Source: Sparassis latifolia | Taxonomy: Eukaryota; Basidiomycota; Agaricomycetes; Polyporales; Sparassidaceae | Assembly (NCBI GenBank): GCA_018466975.1 | Contig: CM031560.1 | Location: 1,984,001 to 2,048,000 of the forward strand | Length of the DNA: 64,000 nt | Direction of reading: 5' to 3' | Part shown: positions 48,206-59,271 of the stretch, piece after piece | How the letters are laid out: every line of letters begins with the position of its first letter | How positions within the stretch are numbered: position 1 is the stretch's first letter | Position numbers and translations under genes: made by a program | Notes under the pieces: generated by a model | What the model was told of the DNA's origin: nothing | Seen by the model: the letters and a program-made list of their open reading frames with translations, nothing else | The model's database searches: none

Positions 48206-48470
48206 ACTTGTCTCCCTTGGACTCTGCTAGGTGTATTTCTCATTGTTTCCCTATCATTATACTACTGGTTCCTGTGCAGAATAAGCGAACGTGACCTTTT
48301 GTTTTCTAGAAGTGAACTTGGACGCGCCGCCACGCGCCACTAAACATCAACAACCGCGCTTTAGAAATTGGAAAGCGACGCATCTGTGGGTTGATATAAA
48401 AGTGGGTCGTCCTAGTGTCCTTTACCTCGGATTTGCTCCACAGAATTCCACGTTCGAACCGCTTCTCAGA

Positions 48471-49515
48471 ATGCGACATGTAGACCTCCCTCACATCATC
48501 ACCTCCTTTCCGCCTCCGCCTCCGCCTCCCATCCTCTCTCGCCCTTCGACGGATCCAGACTTTTACACGGATTCCTGGAGCATCAACGAACCGCTCGACG
48601 GGCCGCGCAGCATGGATACTGCAGATCTTCCTTCCACCTCCCTGTGGCGTCCCATTTCTCCCGGATTCCCAACAGCTCCAGGAGCGCACATTGACACGGA
48701 CTTGTGGACTGGGATTGAGCCATTCATTGGGCCACAGACCAGCCCAGTCAGGATGCCCACATTCTCGATATCGGACGCCACACCTGCTCGTCATAGCGTG
48801 CAGCGAGTTGAGGACGGATCCTACATAGCATTTGCCGTCGATGATGACATGATTGCCGAGTCTGAGCTCGCGGATTCGGTGTTGGCGTCGCCTTTGGGTG
48901 CTTTGGGGCCTCGCCGTTATGTCGGCCTCGTCGAACAATCATGCCTGTACAATGTCGACGGCAAGTGGATCGAAGTCCTTGATGTTTACTTTGTTTGCCA
49001 CGGGCCCCCTCCTGTGGCCGGTGCGGAGAACCACTACTTGTTGATTGGTCCATTTAACAGGCATATCTCGCCTGAGACCGCTCTCGAAACCGAACAGATG
49101 GTACCGTGGGTAGATTGTGTTCAATGCGCTACCCTCGGAATACGACTGGTCGTAGAGTCATTTCACGAGTCCGGGCTGAAATTCAAGTTGAGGGACGAGA
49201 GCTTCTTCATGTTCGAGAAACAAGCGGCAAAACACCTGGTTGATTTGAAGAACACGCTTGCTAACGGCCTGCAGTCTGAGGAGACGAACAATACCCGAAA
49301 GCTCATGCTCTCAGATTATGCCGTTCCCGCCACGATCTGGCGCGACGTCCGGTTTCCAGACCAGAAGGACGTTCCTTCGCACGGTGATAATTTCCTGTAC
49401 ATGTATGTCTTGCTGCTGCATGGTACCACATAGATGCTCACTTTCTTCCCTTTCAAACAGGGGGACGGAACGTATTGAGAGTAAAGATGAAGAGCACGAC
49501 GAATGCCCGGAGTGA
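48471..49515 (+). CDS. Unknown protein, two or more exons
   Basis: A long open frame (48303-49397) is joined by a GT-AG intron (about 49399-49462) to a final exon GTERIESKDEEHDECPE with TGA at 49513-49515. The first ATG in frame is 48471 (MRHVDLPHIITS), but coding-like sequence runs upstream to an acceptor-like TTTTCTAG at 48303-48310, so an earlier exon is likely. The N-terminal half has a run of eight Pro and Ser/Thr-Pro-rich text; the C-terminal half (YVGLVEQSCLYNVDGKWIEV, LDVYFVCHGPPPVAGAENHY, WVDCVQCATLGIRLVVESFH) looks folded. No family recognised; no transmembrane segment. Confidence 0.65.
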
Positions 49516-50083
49516 GAGCTTTGCGGTGCTTCCCTGGGAAAGGACTATCCTTCCCAGAGAGCGGCGGCGGAAGGTTATTAACGTATGGCACATTTCGTTA
49601 CATTGCATGTGTTGCATAAATCGCCTTATACCAATAGCCTCCGTATGACCAACTGAACCCAGAAACGTGGGCGGTGCGCTATCAATAACAAATGATCAGA
49701 GGGAAGAGGGAAGAGAACGAACCACGCTGCACAAGTTCAGCGCTCAGCCTTGCCGCCGTACACCAGCGCCACGACCCCTCCCTCTTGCCTTTGTGCCCCT
49801 TTTCGCAGCTGGGGGACTGCTGGCACCATTGTCTTCTCTTGTTCTTATCCCCCTTCCCTTGAATGCCGAGTCGCGCCCCCTGTCCGTCTCTCTGTCCATA
49901 GGTCTCCAATCTCTGAATTTTCTACGGGACGCCTTGCTTCCCATTTCCAAATACTCTTCTCTCGTGACCACACACTGAAAGAATTCGGGTTTGCTTGCGA
50001 ATCCGACCGCCGATCGGTACGCCTCTGTCATTGGGCTTTGTCAACGTTTAGGTCAGCCATTAGGATCAACATGGCACAACTCT
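49516..50083. other. Convergent intergenic region
   Basis: The 3' flanks of two converging genes. It is pyrimidine-rich around 49740-49970. Open frames on both strands here lack any recognisable protein features. Confidence 0.5.
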
Positions 50084-51602
50084 TCATGCGACGTACTCAT
50101 TTGTCGTGTGTACCGCCACTTCACATTCAACGGGTGCGAGGGACCGCAACTCATTCGTTCTGTAGCATCGGCTCTAATCAGCACAAATCTACCGCCGGCG
50201 TCCGAGTGGCACCCATACAATCTTTCCTGGAAGCCAGGTATATTGGTATTTCCACCTATCAGACCGATGTGGGCCCAAAACATTCCTCGTAGGTCTTCTG
50301 GCAGAAGATTAATGGAACTTGCCACCGCAGTAGCAAGACCGCACTGGTTTAGACCTGTAGATAGGAGTTACATGAGACACATTTGCCAGAAATCTATTTT
50401 TGTCTCACCAATGTTGTCTGGGCGGAAGATAACTTCTGGGACGGTGAATCGTTCATTGTTCATGTACATAACCTGAGAGTTGTCGTCCAGCTGTTCTCCC
50501 GCCCTTCGTATACGGCCTGGCCGATGAACAGAGAAATCTGGGAGAATATATTCTTGCACAATTTCATTGTTCCTTGAATTTGCGCTGTACCGGACGTTAG
50601 AAACGGTGGTCCTCACAACAAGCCGGGCAGGAACATACTGCGTGATCTCCAAGTCCCTTCTAAAATTTGTCGACACGTAGCAACAAGATTCCTTGATGTC
50701 GTTCATGATATATGTCTCATCCATCATGTTCCACTGGCGAAACGATGCAAGCTCTTTCAATTGGTTCGTCAACAACTTTCCGCCAACATCAATCCTTGGA
50801 CAGAGTCAGCCAACCTCCACGGCAGATGATGAACACGAAGATACCGTTTCACAGCATTCCATAGAACTGAACCGTTCATGATGGGGACAACATGGGTAAA
50901 ACTGAAGCCAGAGTCAACGATGATCATGCATTCAGGTGGTTCAAGGCTCGGCCCTGCGAACAGAGTGCCATGGGGTATAAGCGACGCAGCTGTAGGAAAG
51001 TCATCAGCCGTTATTATCGCACTGTGGATATCGACGACCTACGAGTGCAGCGATAATATGATTTAAATTCGTACTCCTCAAAGACAAACTGATCATATAC
51101 TTCTTGAATGTTGGGCAAGTTGAAATACGGTTCTGTTATCAGAAGCGATGACTCTGTCGTGTCCACCTGCGCCGTTCAATCACCGCCATGTTGACGACAC
51201 GAAGCATGAAAGACTGACTTCTAGACAATCACTCGAGAACATACCGTCCCACACTGCCTTCTGCGCGTCCCAGTCCACTAGAAATCCCTAGATGACTGTG
51301 AAGACATTTCTCTGTCCTGAATTTCGTTCTTGCAAAGGACGGACATACCTTCTCAAACGGAAGGTGGAAATGCAGCGAAGAATAATCCTGGCATTTCTCA
51401 AATTCATGGCCGAAATATGCAGTCTTGTTCCCCTTTGAACTGATGATTGCATTCGGAATGATTCTGCTGATCTGCGTGAGTGGTGTATATCTGTCCAGGT
51501 GGATTGCCTATCTTACCTCGGTTGACCTCCATGATCACCCAATACGCCCGCCTTAATTGTTCCTGCGCCATTCTCCACGATGACCACATGAGGCAGCTTC
51601 AT
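50084..51602 (-). CDS. ARP6: Actin-related protein Arp6
   Basis: Arp6 is a subunit of the SWR1 complex that places H2A.Z in chromatin. ATG 51602 begins [20 protein letters not shown], the actin-fold nucleotide-binding start. The following exons give [100 protein letters not shown] and [17 protein letters not shown]. The segment RPDNIG is spliced to [20 protein letters not shown], followed by [32 protein letters not shown] and a short end at TGA 50084-50086. Introns are short and in frame once the acceptors near 50353 and 50171 are used. The C-terminus after SLAPVECEV is short and less like the family, so the last exon may be incomplete. Confidence 0.92.
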
Positions 51603-52185
51603 TGCGACCCGACGATCGTAGGATAGGCACTGTGGAATGAGAGAAGTTTCGACGGGTCTGTGGTCGATGTGGTCTATTCTGGATCGCGGAGAGGTCCACT
51701 GAACCCAAACAGGGCGCATCTAGATCATTACACGCTCTCAGAGTCCACGTTCACGCTCAAGCCCAACGACTCGGCCTCGGATCTCTGCAGACCTCATGAC
51801 AAGCTCTCTCTGGTGAGTCTCTAGGCCGACGGAGATACCTCCTGAATGCGCCTGAATATGTACAAACGCAGGCTCGGAACTGACTGCGCAGTAACATACC
51901 GAATCCACATCATAACTCTCGTTGGCAGCTCAGGGTGCCCGAAGCTCCTTTACACGCATCTCCGTGCCTTTTAACTACGACTGTTCCGTCGTAAGCGGCA
52001 TCGCATTCTCGGGGAAACTGTGTGGTGCGCTCCATATTGTCCATCTGCCAGCATACCTACAGTTAGGTAAGAGCGGCCGACTGTTCGCAATTTGAACCTT
52101 CTTTGTCCGGGCTGTGTTTTCCCCCCAGTTTCTATTCTGATGTGACGTCTATGTCCAGTACATCCGCGTTGACGTGAAAGAACCG
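51603..52185. promoter_or_regulatory. Divergent promoter region of ARP6 and the TANGO2-like gene
   Basis: A 583-bp gap between two divergent start codons. It includes a CCCCCC/pyrimidine-rich tract near 52120-52135. I saw no clear TATA box and no coding sequence. Confidence 0.45.
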
Positions 52186-53288
52186 ATGTGTGTCGGCTTC
52201 TGGTGCCTTGAACATCCCCGATATGCTCTGTGCGTTACACCGTCTGATACTTAAATGTTGCGTTGTCACTCATTGGGCGCATTAAGCATCATGTGTAGCA
52301 ACCGGGACGAGTACCTGTCTCGACCCACGTCAGAAGCCCACTTTCATTCTTTCGAGAGCAGCGGAACTACCGACCCTGAGGGAGGTCTCGTCCTATCAGG
52401 CCGAGATTTGTTGGCTGGTGGGACGTGGGCAGGGATTGGCCGTACCGGCAGAATCGCATTCCTGTAAGCCATGCGTACTCTTGGGGTCGAGATTGATATT
52501 GAAATCTGGCGATACAGCACCAATATCACAGAAAGCCCAAAGACATACAACTCTTCCCGAGGCGACCTTACGTCTTCTTTCCTTTTGCATAGGTTCCCTG
52601 GTAGAACTCTGGAGGATGAAGTACACGCCATTGTCTCCCGGAATGGTGTCTTCGCAGGATTCAATCTCCTCCTGTCCACTCCCCTCTACACCCCAGACGC
52701 CGATGGCAAACGAACGCTCTCACTAGAGGCTGCTTTTGTCACCAATTCTGGTGGAGCTGGCACAATCACGGCTCGCCATCTATCAGATGAAGAGCGACGC
52801 TGCGGTGGAATGTCGAACGGTATTGATCGTCACGGCGCTTCAGAATGGACGAAGGTCAAGCACGGAACACGAAGCATGCAGGACGTCTTGGATTCTATTA
52901 CAGAAGATACTACAGAATCCGAGATTGTTGAACATTTATTCGGGATTTTGACGTGGGTATTTCTTGTTATCATCCCGCGGTGTGCGCGGACACGTTCTAA
53001 CGTTCGATGGATGGTACCGGAAGTTGGAAGTGCAATCCTTCTCCCTTGGATCGCTCCGAGTTGCGGAACACGATACAGGTGGAGCCTTTGGTGGTCGCGT
53101 CCCCGGACAGCGCACATTGCGAGTATTACGGCACCCGTTTGTCTACCGTTATCCTCATTGGCAGAAACGGGAGCGTGTTGTTCGTCGAGCGCGATGTGTG
53201 GGCATTGGATGCTGAGGGTAGACCTGTCAGAGCTGATGCAGAGAAGCAGCGTGTTTTCCGCTTCCAAATCGAAGAATGCCCTCCATAA
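52186..53288 (+). CDS. TANGO2/NRDE family protein
   Basis: Family of predicted Ntn-type hydrolases linked to Golgi/mitochondrial function and haem or lipid handling in other eukaryotes. ATG 52186 gives MCVGFWCLEHPRYAL, in which Cys2 is the predicted nucleophile; a GT-AG intron joins it to IMCSNRDEYLSRPT, the NRDE motif that names the family. Then GGLVLSGRDLLAGGTWAGIG, TNITESPKTYNSSRGDL (next exon), VHAIVSRNGVFAGFNLLL, AAFVTNSGGAGTITARHLSD, and the last exon with LDRSELRNTIQVEPLVV, YYGTRLSTVILIGRNGSV and QRVFRFQIEECPP ending at 53286-53288. Three introns; complete. Confidence 0.93.
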
Positions 53289-53779
53289 CGGTAGGGCAAT
53301 GAGTTACCATCACGTCTACACAGGATATGTGTCATAATGTACAATAATGTGGTAACACTACACCAGAGGACAGGAGAAAGCAGAGAGGGGAGAATGTACG
53401 TGATTTCATAAATACATCATCGATACCTGAAAAAATATGCCAAAAATACATCGTCCAAGATTGTCTGCGACAAGCCCAACGCACCGACCTCATGACGTGG
53501 GGTACAAGAGGAGCAACTACTTTCAACCCATATGATACGACTTTTGATAAGTACCATGCTGGCCTTGCGGTACGGAAAAATACGAGTCGTATCCACTCGA
53601 TGTGGACATCGTTGGCCACTCCTGCATGGCGTTACCCATGCTGGAATGGCTTGACGTAGAGATAGGGGACAGAATTTCAGTCTCCGTTGGAGTGGGTAGG
53701 GCGTCATACGAAGAGCCGGAAACAGCTCCAGGGTTGTTCCCACTGTCAAATCAAAACGTTGTCAGCCGACCTGTCACTG
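53289..53779. other. Convergent intergenic region
   Basis: The 491-bp stretch between converging stops holds no gene I can support; frames here are short and without family features. Confidence 0.5.
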
Positions 53780-55015
53780 TTACGAGAGCAGAACGAACTG
53801 CATTAAATCATCCAGCTCCATGATGCGCCTTAGGATAATACATTGATGGTGCGTATTGTGCTCTGGAAGTTGCCTGAGGATGCCCAAGGCGCTACGCAGC
53901 TGGTTCGTCAACGCGATGAGGGGAAGGCCCGCAGCAGGATTGGTCAGACAAGAGCAGGAAGGCTGCATCGAGTCAGACTCGACCGTCATGCTCCGTGAAT
54001 AGGGTTGCTGGCCGTACTGGTCGCAGTGCGAGGTGGTAGCAGCGTCCGAGTGGCGGTGATCCCCGTATGTCACCGCCGAAGTAGAAGACGTATAGCACAA
54101 GTCATCTGTCGGAGACTGCTGGCGGTCGCGAGAAAAGGTCTGTGGAAGGAGATGTCCAGTATTGGGGTAGGCTGAGCTAGACGATGGAGGCAATCGGTAA
54201 AATTGCTGGTGCGACGGGTTCACGGTCTGCTCGGCTTTGACGAGCGTAGACGTGGACGAAGCAACGCTGCTCGCGTGTACACGCTCGTCGACCCCGTCCG
54301 GTCTCATTTTTTGGTACTGCGGCTGGCCACGTTTGGAGGACCGTGAATGCCACTTCTCATTCGCGTCACCCTCGCAGAAGCTCGGCTCAGCCCAGCGAGG
54401 ATGCGGTTTGCCTGCATCATTTACCTCAGCGAAGAACACCTAGACAGTAGCGTTCGACTTTACCTCGGAGCTCTCGCACCAAGCTCTCCAGCTCTGCGAT
54501 CCTATTCCGTAGACGAGTGGTCTCGTCGACGTTCGGGTCATCTCTGCCCAAGGAAGATCTACCAGGTCACTCAAAAGTGCATGAAAAACAGATGCACCTA
54601 CCGTAAAGCAGGATCGTCGACTTCGTATACGCATAAACCAGTCTAAGTGACCGGCCACGCTCAACTCGGTGTCTACGGAGATAGGCAGACGTGTCCTTAC
54701 CAAACCGAGCTGGATACATCTTTGGCATGGCCGCTTCCTGTCGCACTGTAGTATTTAAAGTGGTCCAGTGAGCTCATCGGGCCATGTGAAATGGCCATGA
54801 ATGGGTGTTCACCTTCCGCTTGGAGGTATGACAATTTAGGCATGACTGCGTCGTCCTGTTCCTGCGCCTATGTGCAGCTCAAGCCGTGTTCGTGTTACTG
54901 AAGTGAGATATGGAGTTCACCTTTTGCGATGGTCACCGTCGAATTCCAGGTCAAAGTCCATGACTTCGCCCTTGAACTGGAGAGGCTCCATTTGGGGGGC
55001 CAAGTCAGAGGTCAT
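53780..55015 (-). CDS. Zn2Cys6 (GAL4-type) transcription factor
   Basis: Fungal-specific DNA-binding regulator. ATG 55015 starts MTSDLAPQMEPLQFKGEVMD. After two introns the exons assemble the binuclear cluster CLNCHTSKRKC, DRKRPCQRC and, eight residues on, the sixth Cys in LTGLCVYEVDD: spacing C-x2-C-x6-C-x5-C-x2-C-x8-C. The linker and dimerisation helix follow (DDPNVDETTRLRNRIAELES, LVRELRGKPHPRW). The rest is a Ser/Pro/Gln-rich region (HQQFYRLPPSSSSAYPN, QQSPTDDLCYTSSTSAVTY) and a C-terminal helix region with LTNQLRSALGILRQLPEHN and ILRRIMELDDLMQF, ending at TAA 53780-53782. About 310 residues, without the long middle homology domain of larger family members. Targets unknown. Confidence 0.87.
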
Positions 55016-58000
55016 TGTTATGGTGGTGGATCAGGGGAAAGTGAGATCGACTGTAGTACGTACTTATGCCTAGGCAAGCGCCATGTTCTAAACGCCTGAC
55101 ATGGGCAATAAGGACTGTTCTGGATAAACGTCCCGAAATTAGGCTGGAGCGAAAACCGTAATGCCCGAATGCATAGAAGTGCTCGTTCGTCCCTGACGGA
55201 GCCTGACGCAGACGGTCATTGTTCCTTCTAGGCGGGACAATTCTGGGCTGCCGGCACGTTTCGCAGATGCGTGACACAACGTGCGAAAACAACGCCTTTA
55301 GCGTCGAAGATTGATAAGATTATACTCTCGAATAAAGCTGCGAATCCGCGCACGTAATACTGCTATCGGGGCGAGTCTCCTAATATCTGGAAATCTCTGT
55401 TTACGTGCCGAGGTTCTGTGCGCAACGTAGTCTAAACTACCACCGTCCGGGGCTATGGCCGCCGTCAGTAATGCAATCGCTCAGAATCGCCTCCGTACTA
55501 GTTCACCGCCCGGTGTCAGGATAGCACCAACCAGAGCGCTTGCAGCAGCGGTTGGCAGCGATGTTTGTGCTCAGGATTGAATTGCAATCCTTCATCCCAT
55601 CAGGCTGCGTGCGTGATGACTTGCCTGACGAGATTACGCGGTGAAGAGTTGGGGAGGGACGAGTCAAATGACTCCGCACAGATCCACGTTGTCTGGGATG
55701 TTTCCACTGCAAGCACAGCTTGCCATTGAGTGCAGCACGCAATCAACCATTCGCCTTCGCATCCTCGAGATTCAGCCTACTCGAGGCTCTTCCGTATCCC
55801 GAACGACCCAGGCTAACTCGTCTGGAAACGGTGTCGCACGCGCTCTTCTCTTTGTCCTTGGCTCTTATTCTAGACCTTATCTTAGAACATAAACGAAAAA
55901 CTCACCCATGTCTCAATCAATACATACTCTGTCCCTCTCACCTGAAGGTCCACCATAATGCGTCCGGGGAGGAGCCGAAGGCTCTGGTGTCACCGTGCCT
56001 GACTTCCCGGTTCCGTCAGGGCACCAGTCGATGCGTGTATGTTACAGCGAAGCGATTCAAAGCTAATGAGTGTACGTAGCGACGGTGCAAGACGTGGGAA
56101 CATGGTGCTTGCGTTCCGAGTGGCTTCCGGCCTTGCAGCAGCGAGCAGGCAAAGTGTTTAAGGATTGTCCAGGGACAGATGAGTTGGAGGGAGCCACAAA
56201 ATGATGCGCCGGAGACCTTTGATCCCCACACAGTGCGAAAACAGACCCTGGATTATTCAGCGTTCATCAGCCTGTATCTGCACATATTGGCTGGAAGACG
56301 CCCAGGCATACTGATCCCAGATGGCACGAAGAATACGATCTTCGACATATTGAATAGAATAGTGCGTGTTGACTACTAGAATGTTCCGATAGGACTTGAA
56401 TAAGCTGATTTTGGCAAGTAGACTTCTCCGCCCGCGTCCGTACTCTATATTTTTGTCGCGACCGCAGCTAGAGGGAAAAAATGTTGACCAATCGCATGAA
56501 GACGGAGGCGCATGGACAGAAAGGGTGTCTCCTCCCGATACCGCTTCATGTGGGCCGGGAATATAGCCCAATCACGGGAAAGTTGCGATCGACGTTTAAA
56601 GGTATCAGCTTTCGGAGATCAGACCCAACTAGCGTCCCCGGGGCACGGCTGCAAATCCACACCAATGCACACCGCGACACTGAGGATGAATCCAGGTTGA
56701 GGCGACTCACAACAACGACCAATTCAGGCTGCAAGGCAATCTTCGGCGAGCTGACCATGAGAAGGACCTGAACTGCCAGTGATTGGTCGACATATTCTGT
56801 TCGCAGGCTGCTTGATAGGACGCGTCGTCTCATGCATCGAAGCGGACGGGGTTTCTGAATTCAGTACGTGACATTCGCAATCAATGATCACAGCCCACTC
56901 ACCTGACTCTTGAAATCCAGGGACAGAAGGGCATATCTGTCCACCAGAAACCTGAATGAAGCTCCAGAATGGTACTCACCGGTAAGGTATCCGAGAGAAA
57001 AGGCCTCGATGTTGATGGCGTTCTTTGCATTCATGCAAGCAACGAGGGTCGAGTCACGCACGAACTACACACCCTCGGAGGGTGCCGTGTGCCTTTGGGC
57101 GCTGCCCCGAATGATCATCTCTGTAGGGCGCAGGGACCAGAGTGAAAACTGTTTGGCGACTTCAAAACATCAATACTGAGGCACTGGTACGTTTTCCAAC
57201 CTTTTTCGATGCTGTAGACTGTCTATTGCATTGATTGAAAGATACATGCTTCTGCGACCTTCACGTTGATCGGCGTGACATCGACCTTCATCATCTCAAC
57301 AACATCATCCCGCGATCGTGTCCAACTCCCCAACACCTGTGCAAGGGGCTTGGCAGCTGCGTTCGGATCCAGAGATGCAGTGACTACAATCTTCTTCCGT
57401 CTTCTCGTCGGATGGGTAGGTAACCATTTTACCGGCATGGGTCCCTCTGTTCGGCATGTTATCTATGCGATCGGGTGAGACTTTGACGACAATCTAGACT
57501 ATAATTTCGTCCGACACTCTGCCTCACAGCGCAGAGGTGGCTAGCCACCCACTCCGATGGGAACAGGAAAGAGAAAAGAGTGGTAGGCTCATTCATCACA
57601 TCTGTCTGAGAAATTAACGGGCTCTACTATGTATGGCTAGAATAAGCAGTTCGACGTCGACTGATTCTTGAGGCCCAAGCATCTGTTAGTCATTGTCCGT
57701 AACTGACGCTCCTGTACTGACTCAGGCGTGCACCAACCCGTTTTGCACTTGTCTATGCAAGAAGACTTCTGACCTACTTACTGCACAGGGTCGGTACATC
57801 ATTGATCCGTCTCCACCATCGGATATACCGATTTTTCTCCAGTATCCTATTTGTGGGTTTTTTTCTATCACGTACCAGTCTGCCAATGCCCGCGCTGATC
57901 CCTGTTGATCAATAGGGTATGTTTCGCATGAAGCATCGCGTCGATAGATGTGACCTTCATACATTTACAGATGTTCTTAGGTAGAAATTCCCTTCCTAAG

Positions 58001-58337
58001 AACACCGTGACTTCGGTTATATCCTTTGACAGCTGCAACCACTAGCTCTGGGCTCAGTCGTCAAACCTACTCCGTCACGCATTCGCGTGTGTGCTCTTCA
58101 TGCCAGCTTTGAGGTCTTCAGCAGCAGTAGGACAGACGAGGACCCTCGAGCTGCGTTGGATCTATCCTGATCTATCAGACTCTTGCTATGCGTCTGCCCA
58201 TGTGCGATCGGCGTACACTCCAGAATACGGGTCATCCTTGATCACGGGGAACACCTGGCTCCCGTCGAGCCGAAGGCAAAGAAGGCCCCCCTCTGTGGAT
58301 ACTCATGTTGGTGGCACAGCCTTGAGAAAAAGGAACC
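55016..58337. other. 3.3-kb region with no assigned gene
   Basis: Frames on the minus strand read like broken exons in places: PLAQVLGSWTRSRDDVVEMM (about 57355), NAINIEAFSLGYLTG (about 57015-56970) and EYVDQSLAVQVLLMVSSPK. On the plus strand there is LDYSAFISLYLHILAG (about 56248-56295). I could neither chain these into one gene nor name a family. It may be an unknown gene, a pseudogene, or chance. Confidence 0.3.
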
Positions 58338-59178
58338 TCACGACTTTTTCTGGTGGATCTTTCTGTGCTCGTCCGAGGTCGGGTTCACCCTTCGGATTTT
58401 GCCTGTGCTACTCCTGAATTCGTAATGTTCCATTGTGACCTGGCATGATCCCTTACGTTGTTCCCCGTCCCAGGCTGATTGAATGGTACCGAAGTCTGTC
58501 CATCTCGATCTGTCTAGTGCGGAGTTCATGTCACCCGCGCCTGGCCCACATAGGTTCCCGCTGGAGAAACGCCCAGACCTAATGGTTCTCTCTTTCAGTT
58601 CATCCGAGGCGCAGTCCCATCCAAGCCCATGTTTCGAAGAGGTTACGGTACCCGAGTCTCCGAGAGGAGAGCCATGGCTCAAGTCGACAATTGGGTCGAC
58701 GGTGTTCCATCCGCTTTCTACTGAGTCCGGCGCGAAGGTAGCGGTGTGTGCGAGTCTCGCACGGAGTTCTGATAGCAGCGCGGCGTAACTACTGTGTGAA
58801 TTGATAATCGTCAAAAGGTTCTCATGTTTCTTCGGAAACGAGAAGGTGGCGGCCTGGCACAATACTAGAGTTTCCGTTTTCGCTGTCCTCCACCTGAACA
58901 AATGGCCTCTGGATCAAAATTGATGAGTGCTTGCTAGCGCTGACAATGACAGCTACAATATAATATTGCCCCTCCTCTATCTCCGCACATTCGAGTGGAT
59001 GACACTCGCAACCTTGGAAGGCAGAGTTGCAGCCTTCTTCATTGACCCGGAGAGCGGACGGTAGATAGATCTCGGATGTACGTAAATTGTCGGTGAACCC
59101 GACGCGCACGTGAACGTGTAACCGTCGACGCGACCGAGCAACGCAACGTGCTAGACCAAGGTTCACCATTCGCGGCAC
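58338..59178 (-). CDS. Unknown protein, probably two exons
   Basis: Two long minus-strand frames adjoin: 59178-58822 (with EGCNSAFQGCECHPLECAEI, EEGQYYIVAVIVSASKHSS and RPFVQVEDSENGN) and 58901-58338 (with ELRARLAHTATFAPDSVESG, NTVDPIVDLSHGSPLGDSG and a Ser/Arg-rich end). A GT-AG intron ending near 58773 (CTATCAG) or 58799 could join them. The first part has the look of a beta-sandwich domain but I cannot name it. The start at 59178 or 59169 lies about 95-105 bp from that of the divergent PSS gene. Opposite-strand frames also exist, so this remains uncertain. Confidence 0.4.
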
Positions 59179-59271
59179 TCAGTCCACGCTGTTGGTATCT
59201 CCAGCCTTCATTATCTGACATTTTCTCTCTTACCATCATCGACTGTGAAAAACTTGACCACTTTCCTACCA

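Noticed and set aside
50321..50400. Apparent stop or frameshift in ARP6 after DFWQMCLM
   Set aside because: Moving the donor to the GTGAGA after RPDNIG gives a clean GT-AG intron and restores the family sequence.
53417..53749. Minus-strand frame of about 110 codons
   Set aside because: No protein features and no link to the Zn2Cys6 gene, whose stop is upstream at 53780.
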